Positions 36,060 through 47,809 are shown, counted from the stretch's first letter. The stretch: 64,000 nucleotides of DNA from Bradysia coprophila (GCF_014529535.1 NW_023503370.1:2283950-2347949); one strand, 5' to 3'. Made by a program: numbers and translations. Notes: a model not told the origin generated them from the sequence alone.

Positions 36060-37275
36060 ATGCTGAGACTGGATGAAAGGTCTCATTGTAGTTAGGTTTC
36101 CAGATCGCTTTAGACTAAGTGCGTAGTCTCATCGCTAATAAATATGGGTGGACAGTGCGAGACCGGTTGAAACGTCTCTTTGGTAGAAAATATTGTTTCG
36201 GATTTTTGAGACCGGCGGAGACGTCTTTTTAGTAGAAAATATTATTTCGGATTTTTGAGACCGGTTGAGACGTCTCTTTTTCAGAAAATGTTTTTTTTTT
36301 CACTTCTGAGACCGGTAGAGACGTGTCTTTGCTAGAATAATTTTTGTTGGACTTCTGAGACCGGTTGAGACGTCTCTTTTTCAGAAAATGTTTTTTTTTC
36401 ACTTCTGAGACCGGTAGAGACGTCTCTTTGCTAGAATAATTTTTGTTGGACTTCTGAGACCGGTTGAGACGTCGCATTTTCAGAAAATATTTTTTTCCGT
36501 TCTGAGACTGGTGGAGACGTCTCTTTAGTAGAAAATATTATTTCGGATTTTTTGAGACCGGTTGAAACGTCTCTTTGGCAGAAAATATTATTTCGGATTT
36601 TTGAGATCGGTTGAGACGTCTCTTTTTCAGAAAATGTTTTTTTTCACTTCTGAGACCGGTAGAGACGTCTCTTTGCTAGAATAATTTTTGTTGGACTTCT
36701 GAGACCGGTTGAGACGTCTCATTTTCAGAAAATATTTTTTTCCGTTCTGAGACTGGTGGAGACGTCTCTTTAGTAGAAAATATTATTTCGGATTTTTGAG
36801 ACCGGTTGAGACGTCCCTTTTTCAGAAAATGTTTTTTTTCACTTCTGAGACCGGTAGAGACGTCTCTTTGCTAGAATAATTTTTGTTGGACTTCTGAGAC
36901 CGGTTGAGACGTCTCATTTTCAGAAAATATTTTTTTCCGTTCTGAGACTGGTGGAGACGTCTCTTTAGTAGAAAATATTATTTCGGATTTTTGAGACCGG
37001 TTGAAACGTCTCTTTGGCATAAAATATTATTTCGGATTTTTGAGACCGGTTGAAACGTCTCTTTGGCAGAAAATATTATTTCGGATGTTTGAGACCGGTT
37101 GAGACGTCTCATTTTCAGAAAATATTTTTTTCCGTTTCTGAGACCGGTAGAGACGTCTCTTTACTAGAAAAATTTTTGTTGGACTTCTGAGACCGGTTTA
37201 GACGTCTCTTTTTCGTGTGGTCTCACAATGGAAGAAATATTTTTTCAAACTAGTGAGACTGACTGAGTGGTCTCA
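36060..37275. repeat. Higher-order GAGACCGGTTGAGACGTC array, left arm
   Basis: Alternating units of about 55-60 bp: one with GAGACCGGTAGAGACGTC and GCTAGAATAATTTTTG, another with GAGACCGGTTGAGACGTC and TTTCAGAAAATATTTT. Together they form a repeat of roughly 115 bp. Each unit carries the 10 bp palindrome GAGACGTCTC. Confidence 0.9.
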
Positions 37276-37669
37276 TGATGGAAGAAAGCAAAACTTTGCG
37301 TAAATTGAACAAAAATTATTTAGTTCGTTCGCTAAAGCTTGCACAGACTGAATGTCTCTGTTGTTATTTCTACACTGCACTTCGATTTCAAAACCCGAAG
37401 TACAATTTTCGTTTTTTTTTTTTGATTGAATGATTGTTTGTACGCACTAACACTCACAAAATTAAAAAAAAAAATTTTCCATCGTGGACCACAAGTCTCA
37501 CAGTTCTGAAGAAAATTTTTTAATCTTCACGCTATAAGCGCATTTCAGAATTTGAATGATGAACCAATGAATCAAAAAATAAATGACAATGAAGTGAGTA
37601 GATTAAATTCAACGATTTGATTTAGCTGTTGTGCGTTTCATTTTGAATTTACAGTGGACTTCACGTGAA

Positions 37670-38345
37670 ACTTTCTTCCATCATGAGACCACTCAGTCAG
37701 TCTCACTAGTTTGAAAAAATTTCCATTGTGAGACCACACGAAAAAGAGACGTCTCTACCGGTCTCAGAAACGGAAAAAAATATTTTCTGAAAATGAGACG
37801 TCTCAACCGGTCTCACAAGTCCAACAAAAATTATTCTAGCAATGAGACGTCTCTACCGGTCTCAGAAACGGAAAAAAATATTTTCTTAAAATGAGACGTC
37901 TCAACCGGTCTCACAAGTCCAACAAAAAATTTTCTAGTAAAGAGACGTCTCTACTGGTCTCAGAAACGGAAAAAAATATTTTCTGAAAATGAGACGTCTC
38001 AACCGGTCTCACAAGTCCAACAAAAATTATTCTAGCAAAGAGACGTCTCTACCGGTCTCAGAAACGGAAAAAAAATATTTTCTGAAAATGAGACGTCTCA
38101 ACCGGTCTCACAAGTCCAACAAGAATTATTCTAGCAATGAGACGTCTCTACCGGTCTCAGAAACGGAAAAAAATATTTTCTGAAAATGAGACGTCTCAAC
38201 CGGTCTCACAAGTCCAACAAGAATTATTCTAGCAATGAGACGTCTCACCGGGGTCACAAGTCCAACAAAAATTATTCTAGCAAAGAGACGTCTCTACCGG
38301 TCTCAGAAACGGAAAAAAAATTCTGAAAATGAGACGTCTCAACCA
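37670..38345. repeat. Higher-order array, right arm (inverse of the left array)
   Basis: The units are the reverse complement of the left array: GAGACGTCTCAACCGG, TCTCACAAGTCCAACAAA, AATTATTCTAGCAA. The first unit next to the centre (CATCATGAGACCACTC) mirrors the last left unit (GAGTGGTCTCATGATG). The arm is shorter than the left arm. Confidence 0.9.
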
Positions 38346-38880
38346 CGCACAAGTCCAAGAAAAAACGAAATGAAAACATAACTACAATGAGACCACTTGT
38401 CCAGTCTCACAAGTCCAAAGAAATATTTTTTCCATCGTGAGACCACTCAGTCAGTCTCCACAATTCAAAAAAATATTTTCTGCCACAGAGACCACTCATT
38501 CAGTCTCGCACTGTTCACAAATAAATGTTAGCAAAAAGACTATTCGTTCAGTCTCAAGCGATCTGGAGATATAACTGCTACGAGACCACTCATCCAGTCT
38601 CGTACAGATCACGCATAGATGTTAGCAAAGAGACTACTCGTTCCGTCTGAAGCGATCTGAAAACATATAAGCAATGAGACCACTCATTCAGCCTCACAAG
38701 GTCTGGCAAAGACATTTATCGAAAAGAGACTACTCGTTCAGCCTACAGCATTCTCATTCGTTCATCCAAAATGTATTTAGCACACAAAAAATATTTTGAG
38801 ACCGAAATGAAAATTCCAGCAATTTTGAGACTGGAGTTAGACCGTTGAGAATACGTATTTCGTGGTCTCATGAGACCGAC
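38346..38880. repeat. Diverged GAGACCACTC units at the right end
   Basis: A looser series of units with GAGACCACTCATTCAG or AGACTACTCGTTCAG, corresponding in inverse to the outer left part of the foldback element. Confidence 0.75.
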
Positions 38881-39263
38881 ATTTTCACCCGGGAACCATA
38901 ATGACCACACGTCAATATAACAATTTTGGCAAGAGGTGCATAATCTTTTTTATCTGCTGAGAACATTATACAGTGATAAACAAATATGCTCTAGAGGGAT
39001 AAGTGGGAAATTATTGAATTCGATTCTCACACGCTAAAAAAGACTTTTAGTCCTAGGTACGAAATGTACTATTAAAACACAAAACTGAAAGTGTTGGCCA
39101 TTTTATTGTAGCAATTATTGCAGATGAAAACTTCGAAAAACAATTCAATGTCAGTCAACACGACACCAACCCAATATCAATTATTTTGTTTGCGTGAAAC
39201 GGGTTACGATTTTATTTGTATTCTGAAGTATTTGTTTTCTTAGTTTTCTTTAGGAAATTTTCG

Positions 39264-39346
39264 AAAGCTGTTATTTTGACACGTGTAGTTGCATACCTCG
39301 CCCTCGGCTCGGATATGAAAACTTTACCCTTGTCAAAATAACAGTT
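39264..39346. repeat. Short hairpin with AAAGCTGTTATTTTGACA ends
   Basis: AAAGCTGTTATTTTGAC is inverted as GTCAAAATAACAGTTTT 60 bp later. The loop contains CTCGCCCTCGGCTCGGAT, the motif shared with 30894, 57615 and 61511. Confidence 0.6.
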
Positions 39347-39507
39347 TTCAAACCTTGGCGCTCAAACACACACTTGTGAGTTCCGCTCGTATCACAAATT
39401 GATCCCTCATGTAATGATAGACTTTCGCAGGGCCAAATGTAATCTACTATTACACAAGAAGTAACATTTCCATCACAATGATGCCTCGATGATAAGTAAT
39501 ATACTCT

Positions 39508-39968
39508 TACCACGGCAGAGTAAAGTAAACCAGGCAGGAGCACTTAATTTGAGTAGGAATCTGAATAATCTATTAGCTTTATTTTTTTTGCAAAAATTAG
39601 TACATTATGTACCTGCTTCCAAATTTTTAATTTGGCTAGTACAGAAACTGAAAATTTGAAGAAAAAAAAGTCTTGTTCAAAAACTGGTATCGATTGTAAG
39701 TTAATTTAGATAACTCTTTACATGCCAACGCTTAGCTTTGGATTGTTTATAGCCCTGAAGATGGTCGTTTGACCGAATGCATGGAAAATAAATAATCACA
39801 ACCAAAACATAGCATCTACTCTATGAATCTGTTTTTCGCGCTAGCAGATAAATTTAATTCAATTTATGTCAATGTTTATTTGAGTTCATTTTTATACAGC
39901 GTATTAGGTCCATTATTTGACGTTTCGAAAATGAACCGCTCCTGCCTGGTCTATTTTACTCTTCCGTG
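39508..39968. mobile_element. Inverted-repeat element, about 460 bp
   Basis: The left arm CCACGGCAGAGTAAAGTA..ACCAGGCAGGAGC and the right arm GCTCCTGCCTGGT..TTTTACTCTTCCGTGA are inverse copies of about 33 bp. The interior is AT-rich and contains CCCTGAAGATGGTCG. It encodes no protein. Confidence 0.7.
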
Positions 39969-40333
39969 ATTTTACTAACATGCCATTTTGACTAAGAAAG
40001 CTATCAGTCGAAAATGCTTAAAAGAGTTAAAAGTGACGCAAGTCCTTGTGCAACTAAATAAAAATACTTCGAAAACAACTGATATCGTTTTAGGTGACGC
40101 ATTCTGCGCTTGTACGCAAAAATTATAACAACAAAATTTTGACTCAAAACAATGTTTAAATGAGATTTTACAAAAAAAGAAAATGGCGTCATATTTGGCA
40201 AATTATTCGTCCATCATATTTTTGAATGCTTTTCACAAACCGTTTTCTTAACTGTACTTTTCTAAACATGTTGACGAAAAAAAGACTGCTCTCAATAACC
40301 ACTTTCATTAAAGAACCCAACTTTTCAAACTTT

Positions 40334-40496
40334 TCAATCTAAAATCACGACAAATTATTTTTTGTATTCCCAGAAATTTTGTACACTTCTGAAGATTTTC
40401 TATAGAATTCTTTTGTTGTTTTACAAATTTCTTTGGAAATTTACAAAATTCCGAGAATCCAAAAAAATAATTTAGACCGGCGTGATTTTAGATTGA
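40334..40496. mobile_element. MITE with TCAATCTAAAATCACG ends
   Basis: TCAATCTAAAATCACG at the left is inverted as CGTGATTTTAGATTGA at the right. The arms continue as ATTATTTTTTGTATTC against GAATCCAAAAAAATAAT, about 55 bp each. Confidence 0.78.
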
Positions 40497-40508
40497 CCAT
40501 GCAATTTT

Positions 40509-40610
40509 GGTGTCAATTTTAAAAATGGAAAATCGATCCACCCTAATAATAATTAAATTTTCTTGAAAGAATTAGGGTGAATCGACATCCTAATTTTGAA
40601 AATCAACACC
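40509..40610. repeat. Hairpin with GGTGTCAATTTT/AAAATCAACACC ends
   Basis: Arms of about 40 bp, including TCGATCCACCCTAAT against ATTAGGGTGAATCGA. It lies 12 bp after the previous element. Confidence 0.7.
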
Positions 40611-41260
40611 CAACCCACATTGCAGCTTTCGGACGAACTTATCTGCATTCTATTTCTGACTACTTTTGAATGGCACACGGCTGTATGAATGGCTTTTTGG
40701 TGTGAACTTTAAGAAGCACTGCTGCTCCAACAAATTATCCGAAGATCTTGAATACTGACTGCACTTGATGTATTTTACCTATGCTTTCCAAAGAAACTCC
40801 TATTTCCACATGCATTTGTAGTGATGACAAACTTGTGTGGCATATGGCGCCTCTACTCGAATTAAGAGGCGTGCTGTATAAAGCCGGTACAGAGATACTA
40901 AAAACAGTTGCTTTGGCAGGTGGTCTTCATCATATTTAGACTCAGCGTACTCATCGTTAATATGATGATGATAGCTTAATCACAGTTACATCCCAAGATA
41001 TGGATCTTCCAGTGATTCAATGGAATTGAAGTTTTTGTTTAATTTTCTTTTACATTTATTACACGGCTTCAGATAGGCTTCGATGAACAAAGTGCGCCGG
41101 AAATCTGATCTTTTCAACTTTTCGACCCTCCTTACGTAAGCGAACATTCAATGGAAAAACGTTCACACTTGTTCTCACATATAGAATGAGTGCTATTTTA
41201 ATTGAAATGCAAAATCAAATACAATGTGTTATTGTGCCACACAATCTAAAAACTAACTAT

Positions 41261-43634
41261 TTAATGAGAAAAGAATTTCTTGAACTCGGCAAGACCAGCT
41301 TCATTTAGATCATATCCCGGTGTTGTTGCCTTGCACTTAGCATACCACTTCTCAACGTTCGGATACTTGCTCAGATCGAAACCAGCTAGATCATACGACG
41401 AAATGGTGGCAACCAATGTGATATCGGCCAATGTCAACGATTCCCCAGCCGAATATGTTTGTCCGTCCAAGAATATGTTCAAGAATTCAACGGCTTCTTC
41501 CATTTTCTTGAAGTTTTCCGGATTCGCTGGTGCCTTGGCAAAGATTTGCGGATAGTAGTAAGTGGCGAAACGATCGTACAGCGTTCCCATGTCGAAGTAC
41601 ATGCGTTGATTGACAACAGCACGTTTGGTTGGATCTTTCGGATAAAGGGAATCGGTTTTGCCATACTTTTCCACCAAATATGCCATAATGGCACGAGATT
41701 CCCATAAATTTAAGTCACCATCAACCATGGTCGGAATTGTATGTTGGGGATTAATCTGAAATGGTTAAAAACGAAATTCAACATCGATGATGCAGAGTTG
41801 TATATTTGCAGTATCAAATTGAAAATGGTTTCTGAATTATGCAATGCAATGCCTATGCAAATATGAATGTTAGTATGAGTGAAGCATACACATTTCATGT
41901 ATCGATTTATGAACCTTTTTTTTATTGAAAAGCAACAGCTAACAACAATTTCAATGAAAATATTTCTGAGTTCATCAACCCAAACTATATCAACGGCTAA
42001 CAGCATAGTAGTAGATTTTTATGTATTGCATGCATTATAATGCACACGATCATGGTCTTTATGGAAGTGTAACGAACATACCAGAAGGTTTTTTTTTGTC
42101 TTGCAGCAAAGACAGTTTTTGTTGTCCAATGACGATTTTTAAATCGTCTATTTAATTTCGAAATTTAATATTCCCGTACAGGTACATGGGTAAAGCTATC
42201 AATTTATCATGGTTTCGGGTCATTGCAGTGCTTCATTAAATAAATTTCCTTGAAATCTAATTATTAGGTAGCCGTAACGTGGTGCCCGTTTGTCTGTAGG
42301 TGTACATAGTTTCCATAGCAATCATTCCCACAAAACGATTTCTTCCTCAAAGTCACGAGTCACGACTCGTCGTTATAGTTATCGCGACCGGAAGCTTATG
42401 ATTCCTCATGAGTACTAACTGCTAGAGAGTCATGAGTCATGAAAAATTACCAATACTTTCAGTATAGCATTACCACTAGTGTTGTTCCCAGCAAGGGATC
42501 ATTCATAAATTATTTAACGCTTTTTCAGTGCTGTCATCAAAATAATATCTTAAATAGCTCGAGAAATTCGGGTTCTGCAAAGGTAAAATTATGTTCCACA
42601 ACTAAATGAGGGAGTAGAACAAAGTAGAACATCTCACGGAGTATATTTCTCGAGTTATTTAAGATTTCATTTTGCTGGCAGCACTGAAAAAGTGTTACGT
42701 AAATTGTATGAATGATTCCGAAGAAGAGATGACAATGTATCATGGGCCACATAATATTAGTGTAATTGCAAGTATCGTTCATTATGAATCGAGAAAAACG
42801 TAAAATCCTGACGCTGATTGAAATCTTTACTGTAATTTATATGAAATGCTTTTGCAGTCCATTGGAGAAAGAGTACAATAAAGTTGTCATGAATTTCCTT
42901 GCAGAATGTTTGATCAGTTTAAATATTTATCAACTGAATGTGAACTTTGTCGTTTTTCAACGATGATTTATTAGAGACGTTTTATATTTCTATTATAATT
43001 ATGCGATGAGTATTGACAGGACCGTCATTATTATGTGGTTTATCTAATCGACTATCGAATCTCTGAATTGAATGTTAAGTAATAATGTGATTGCATGTTC
43101 TGTACATTTGTAATATCAGAATAAATTAGGTATACTGTTTGCTGTAAGGAATGTGGGTCAAATCATTCGTTTCGCTATACTGTAGAGAATTATGTTTTTG
43201 TTGGAATTCACGACTTATACCATCGCTTAGAATATTTGTGAATTGAAATGAATGCCAACAGGCAACACCAGTAATTATTCATAAATTATTTTCGAATTAA
43301 ATGCTTTAATTAAAAGCCAAGACCATGACATAGCTCAGAAGTTCATCGAAAAAATAAAGAAATTAAATTGTAACGATGTTGTGTTGCTTGCTTTGTTGCT
43401 CAGTAAGATTTGCTGGCCAGCAACACAGATTACATACAATTATCTTTCTTTTTGTTTTAAACTTAAAGTCTGTGCCGATTTCTGTCGTCTTACCTTTAGA
43501 AATTCAGGCTTTAGTTGTTCTCCAGCCATTAGATTGACGAGTTTCAAGTTAAGTTCCACTCCAACAGCTTTGGCTGTCATCAAAACAGCGCGGCACGGAG
43601 CAGATCCAGGTAAGTAGTAAAAATCGATAGTCAT
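41261..43634 (-). CDS. GstD1: Delta-class glutathione S-transferase (GstD1-like)
   Basis: Cytosolic detoxification enzyme that conjugates glutathione to electrophiles; insect delta GSTs are linked to insecticide and oxidative-stress tolerance. Coding exons 43634-43494 and 41755-41261 join in phase 0 to 211 residues, a normal length. The N-terminal thioredoxin-like domain (1-80) has the catalytic Ser11 in [12 protein letters not shown], the glutathione-binding [11 protein letters not shown] after the intron, and [15 protein letters not shown]. The helical C-terminal domain has [20 protein letters not shown] and [14 protein letters not shown]. It matches Drosophila GstD1 along its length by memory, although the one-to-one name is uncertain in an expanded family. 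An acceptor (TTTTCAG at 43655) lies 20 bp before the ATG, so there is an upstream 5' UTR exon. The coding intron (41756-43493) contains a MITE. Confidence 0.95.
42496..42719. mobile_element. MITE in the GST intron
   Basis: A foldback of 224 bp. GATCATTCATAAATTAT.. with TTTTTCAGTGCTG at the left is inverted as CAGCACTGAAAAAGTG.. with ATGAATGATTCC at the right. The inner arms CTTAAATAGCTCGAGAAAT and TTTCTCGAGTTATTTAAG also pair. Confidence 0.8.
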
Positions 43635-43855
43635 TTTCTACGATTCGGGATTACCTGAAAAGCGAAAAATTTGTTAGATGAGACTGGAATATAACTGGAT
43701 GAGTAGACGGTACTGAACTCCTAGAATGCTGGACTAAACGCTTAATAATCGATGACTGGAGGATTTGTAATTACGAAGATTTTAAACGAAATAATAGTAG
43801 GCAAGTCCTCGCAGTCGCTCGACGTTGTTTTTTTTTACTTTGGAACACTAGATTG

Positions 43856-43952
43856 ATTTAACCATAGCACTGAACAAAGCACTAGAACAGTCAAGAGGGG
43901 CCTTCTCGACGCAGTAGTCCAAATTTCTCAAATGTTCAGTGCTATGATTTAA
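43856..43952. repeat. Hairpin with ATTTAACCATAGCACTGAAC arms
   Basis: Arms of about 20 bp (43856-43875 and 43932-43952) around a GC-richer loop with GAGGGGCCTTCTCGACG. It lies in the proposed 5' UTR intron of the GST. Confidence 0.6.
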
Positions 43953-44292
43953 CAAATCGCATATTCAACTAAATCTAGTTCTTGTAACTTCGAATCTAAT
44001 ACATATTAAGCGGATGATATTTGTGAGTTGAAGATACAAAAAATATTTTTTTTTTTAAATTTTATTGACATTATTGAGCGAAAGAAAATATTATTCTCTT
44101 GACTGTAAGTCAAGGTCTTACAACAAAATATTCACTCAGATTAAAAATGCAGTCAAAATCCAATTCTTGTTATCCATTCCCCTTACATTACCAGTGTTAC
44201 ATATATATAATGTGGAATGATCAAACATCAATTGGGTTGTAATCGTTGAAAATGTGACTCCTGTATTTTGTCGCACTAAATGTTAAACCAAT

Positions 44293-44519
44293 CAAGGGTG
44301 TATACTTTGGGGAGGTCACGCAGACCGCCATTTTATTAGATACGCGGGAACACACCACTTCTGATGACTTTACATATACAAAAAATTCACCACATCATCA
44401 AGACGACGAGAATCATCAGAGTAGGTGAATTTTTGTATGAAATCGGCCATTTTATCATCAACTGTGGTGTGTAACCCGCGTATCTGTATCTGTGTGACCT
44501 CCCCAAGTATACAGCCTTG
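44293..44519. mobile_element. hAT-like MITE, 8 bp target duplication
   Basis: The left end CAAGGGTGTATACTTTGG and the right end, which is the inverse of CAAGGCTGTATACTTGGG, form the terminal repeats, followed inward by GGAGGTCAC on both sides. The exact octamer AAACCAAT lies on both sides (44285-44292 and 44520-44527). An 8 bp duplication is the hAT hallmark. At 227 bp it has no room for a transposase. Confidence 0.9.
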
Positions 44520-46490
44520 AAACCAATACCCTCACTAGCAAACAAACTACGTTTTGACGCTGTCAAAATATTCTGGCAAAAAATGTTAGATTTACAATCT
44601 CATGATCTAGCAGACGTTGAAAATGGATAAGTACGCTTTGATTAAGTTATTACTTAATGTTCAGTTCTTTTAAATTAGTCAAAGCTTTCGGACGTTTCAA
44701 ATGAATTCACTGCATTTTTCTAATCTTTGTATTCGTTATTGCTCATGGAAACCTGCAAATCCAACAAAAAAGAGTTGACAATCTTACCTGTAGCAGGTAA
44801 CTTCATCTCCAGGCTGTTGACTGATTTCTAATTTTACATGCAAAATTCAAAGACTACGTTGCATTTTTACTACCCTAATAAAATGTAGTTAGTTTGCTAG
44901 AGAGGGTATTGCTTAAACGTTAAATACAGTGGTGGATCAAGTAAATTATCTGACCTATGCGGTTGAAATTTAAAAATGTTTTGACTCGGGAGGTCAAAAA
45001 TTTAACTTTTTGACTGAGGAGGTCGCGATGACCGTCCATAGGTGGTTATAATATACTAAAATGCTTGTCACAATTTTCTTTTCGTGCTTATTGTCAACAG
45101 ATTTTCAAAAACTTTTTTCTATTCGACGAGAACTAAAATTCCTGTGGTTCAGTTCGGTGATGGAAAAAATAGGAGTAACATAAACATAAAACATAAAATG
45201 TGTCGATTTTCCAAATTCCGTGCGTGTAAATCGATCATTCAAGTAACCTGATCCACCCAAGAGGTGGGCTTAGTTTATAAGTAACTTATAAGCACATTTT
45301 TTATAGTTTTTGAATAGGCAGTTGGTTAAACTTTACATCAAAATACAAATTATTGTTCAGCTATATCTTATCAACTCAACGATATAAATAAATGTCAAAT
45401 AAGAGGATTATCAAACGTCAGGCCCGAACTTTGTTGATAATCATGTATTTATACTTAACTAATGCGACACGTTAAAAATTTACATAATTCGGCTCTGAAA
45501 ACAGATTTTTATTTACTGTTTTCATAATCACGGCAACCTAACAATAAAGATCGGGGAATACATCAATGCATGAGTTCGAGTTCCTCAACTAGCGAAGTCC
45601 GCATAAGATTTAAACTATAATATTTTAAGGTGTCTGAAACATTTCTATTGATAATATTTTTGGAAGACAATATGATCTAAGAACAGAACCTCAGGTTGCC
45701 AGCAAACATTTGTCTAATTAAAGATTATTTCACTGAGATAAAGTCAAATGAATGTCTTCAAGTATACGAAGCAACTACGATATTAATCATACAGAATTTC
45801 AAAACGAAAATGTGAATTCATGTTCCTAAGAACAGGTTCCCATTATACCTAACAACCCATACAGTAATTGGTGAGTGATTACACGGTTTTTTTTTGTTCA
45901 ATTTAAATTGTTTCGTTTGTTAGTTCGGTTATTTATTTATTTTTTTGGTGAGCTACTTTCACAAAAATGAGATCAATTAATACTTTATATTCTTGTCTGC
46001 ATTATATCTAGACATAAAATCTTATGCAGCATGTGGGATGCACACCGAACAAATCTACATATAACACCATCATAACGGCAATGAAATTTTGTTAAAGAAT
46101 GGTGAAAAGTGAAAGGAATTTAAAATGGTTTATGTTTCGCTCGACATGTTTTTTTTTTCATAAAAAGTTCGAATCTAAGTGGGACTTGTAGATGTTGAAT
46201 AGGTATAACAAACTTCTCGTTCAGCATTTCTCTCACAGTTCAAATACCGAAACTGTTAAAATCGAAAATTTGAGCCGGAAACACAACCACTTTACCGAAT
46301 CGATTGCGATACAATAGAGTTGAGAGTACGTACAAGTGATACATTTATTTTTGTCAGTTGAACTTTAGAAGAGTGGGTTATAAAGCCGAAATTGTCAATT
46401 CTTTTGTAAATTATTTTCATACCAATAGTATTGGATATTGAGAAAGTAATTCATCACATGAGGTTTTTGTTAGGACTAGGACATGGAACT
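44520..46490. other. Gene-free AT-rich DNA
   Basis: No gene seen. At 44765-44820 a fragment (AAAAAAGAGTTGACAATC, TTACCTGTAGCAGG) resembles the end of the MITE at 58082 and looks like a half copy. The stretch lies within the proposed long 5' UTR intron of the first GST. Confidence 0.45.
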
Positions 46491-46491
46491 A

Positions 46492-46794
46492 GGCATGTTC
46501 GATAATTCATTCGATTGATAAAATATCGATTATTTCCCTGGAATCGATTATCGATATTTTCAGAAAATCAATATCAATCGAATGAAATATCGACTGAAAA
46601 TCGATAAATATCGCCTGATATTCGGTACATAACGACTGATAATCGGCAAATATAGACTGATAATTCGATTTTCAGTGGATATTTGTTGATTATCAGTCGA
46701 TATTTATCGATTATCGATAAAACATTCGATTGATATAGTATCGATTATTTGAAAATTTTATCATCGATTGATGATATTTTTCAGTGAACATGCT
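46492..46794. repeat. ATCGAT-rich inverted-repeat element
   Basis: Bounded by GGCATGTTC and its inverse GAACATGCT, and packed with TATCGAT, ATCGATA and CGATTATC words, many in inverted order. It includes TATCGATA, which is the fly DREF consensus; CGATA is the BEAF core. Whether such proteins bind is unknown. It is probably a non-autonomous element. Confidence 0.65.
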
Positions 46795-46900
46795 TACATG
46801 GAACGGCGTACTACTTTACCCCGAAAACTGTTGCTGGAGCAAGTTGCTCAAAACACATGAGTGAGTTTGCAAGTATCACAAAGTTGTTTCCGAAATAATA

Positions 46901-47040
46901 GGGGTAGACCATTGTGGTTGGTAAAGTTTGTAAGTAAGTCAATTTCGTAAACGTTTGACATTTAATGTATGAGAGAAATGTCAAAAGTTTACGAAATTTA
47001 CTTACTTTAAGTAAGTTACTTACGAACTTATCGAACCCCT
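46901..47040. mobile_element. MITE with GGGGT ends and TA flanks
   Basis: GTAAGTAAGTCAATTTCGTA at the left is inverted as ACGAAATTTACTTACTT at the right. The ends GGGGTAGACC and TCGAACCCC are flanked by TA on both sides. Confidence 0.72.
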
Positions 47041-47809
47041 AATGAAGTACGTAGCAGTATCCAATGGATGAAAAATAGTCCTAATGTAATGGTTAATTTT
47101 CACAGGGGCAAATTTCTATGTAATGGTGAAATTTCGAATGGGACAGGTAGTAAATATTATTCACTTGATCTGTGAATATTGAAGGTTTTTGATGTAATGT
47201 AACTTCTATTTGTCGTATCGGTAAAAAGTAAAGACCTCAACGTCTAGGCAAACCCACCCTGTAAGTCGTTAATTGTTTGACTTAAGTCAGCTACTACTAA
47301 TATTCATTTCGTGCAAGAGTTATGAACTACAACCATTTCTGCGCCGGATGTAAGCGTCACGCCTACTTTCAATTACATATTATATTATTACTTAACTTAG
47401 TACATCTACCAAACCGACATCATATTTATCGCATTTTAACTTTATACACGAACGATTAAACAAATATAATCTGCACAATTCGTTTTACAAAGAAGAGACG
47501 ACTAAACAGTAATAAAAATGCTTGCATCTAAATTCGAAATAAACATCGTAACAAACAAAAAGCGAAAAGACCGGTCAGGATTTTGCCGACTCATTGTCAA
47601 ACAAAAAATAAATAATTACATTAATCACACCAGCGTGTTATATAACTGAGCCATAAATAACTGAGACTTCACAATCAAACTAGTGCGATTCATTCTAGGA
47701 ACTTTTTAATTATTAAAATTTAATAATTAACCATCGTAAGCAATTTTTGCGAGTGTACATCGTATGTTCATAACATATGGACAGAATTTAATATATCGTT
47801 TTAACTTAC
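47041..47809. other. Gene-free DNA before the proposed GST promoter
   Basis: AT-rich. No gene or clear repeat was recognised. Confidence 0.45.

Larger units (their letters stand above)
34609..38940. mobile_element. 4.3 kb foldback-like element built from GAGACC tandem arrays
   Basis: The left end TGCACCTCTTGCCGGAAT (34609) is matched by the inverted right end TTTTGGCAAGAGGTGCA (to 38940), with related sequence for about 45 bp, and TA flanks both sides (34607-34608 and 38941-38942). Further in, CCCGGGTGAAAA (34677) faces TTTTCACCCGGG (38881). Between these lie tandem arrays in opposite orientations: GAGACTGACTGAGTGG units (left), TTTGAGACGTCTC units, and long GAGACCGGTTGAGACG units. On the right side the inverse motifs GTCTCAACCGGTCTCA and GAGACCACTCAGTCAG appear. 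A near-unique centre (about 37290-37665) separates the arms. No transposase or other protein is encoded. The short end shares TGCACCT and the TA target with the MITEs at 5517 and 22475. Confidence 0.85.
39969..41260. other. Gap between repeats and the first GST, two hairpins only
   Basis: Besides the hairpins at 40334 and 40509 I see no gene. The end of this stretch should be the 3' UTR of the GST at 41261; ATTAAA on the minus strand just downstream of its stop could serve as a poly(A) signal. Confidence 0.45.

Noticed and set aside
36229..38183. Open frames with repeated SLPVSE and RRLNRS peptides on both strands
   Set aside because: By-products of the tandem GAGACGTCTC units; the same peptide appears wherever the unit is open, and the frame is lost with unit length changes.
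39746..39780. CCCTGAAGATGGTCGTTTGACCG, resembling a hammerhead-like or retroelement tail word
   Set aside because: The hammerhead core CTGATGA and GAAAC are not both present. The similarity is too short to support a ribozyme.
41280..41707. Open frames on either strand overlapping the first GST exon
   Set aside because: Out-of-frame or antisense shadows of the GST coding sequence.
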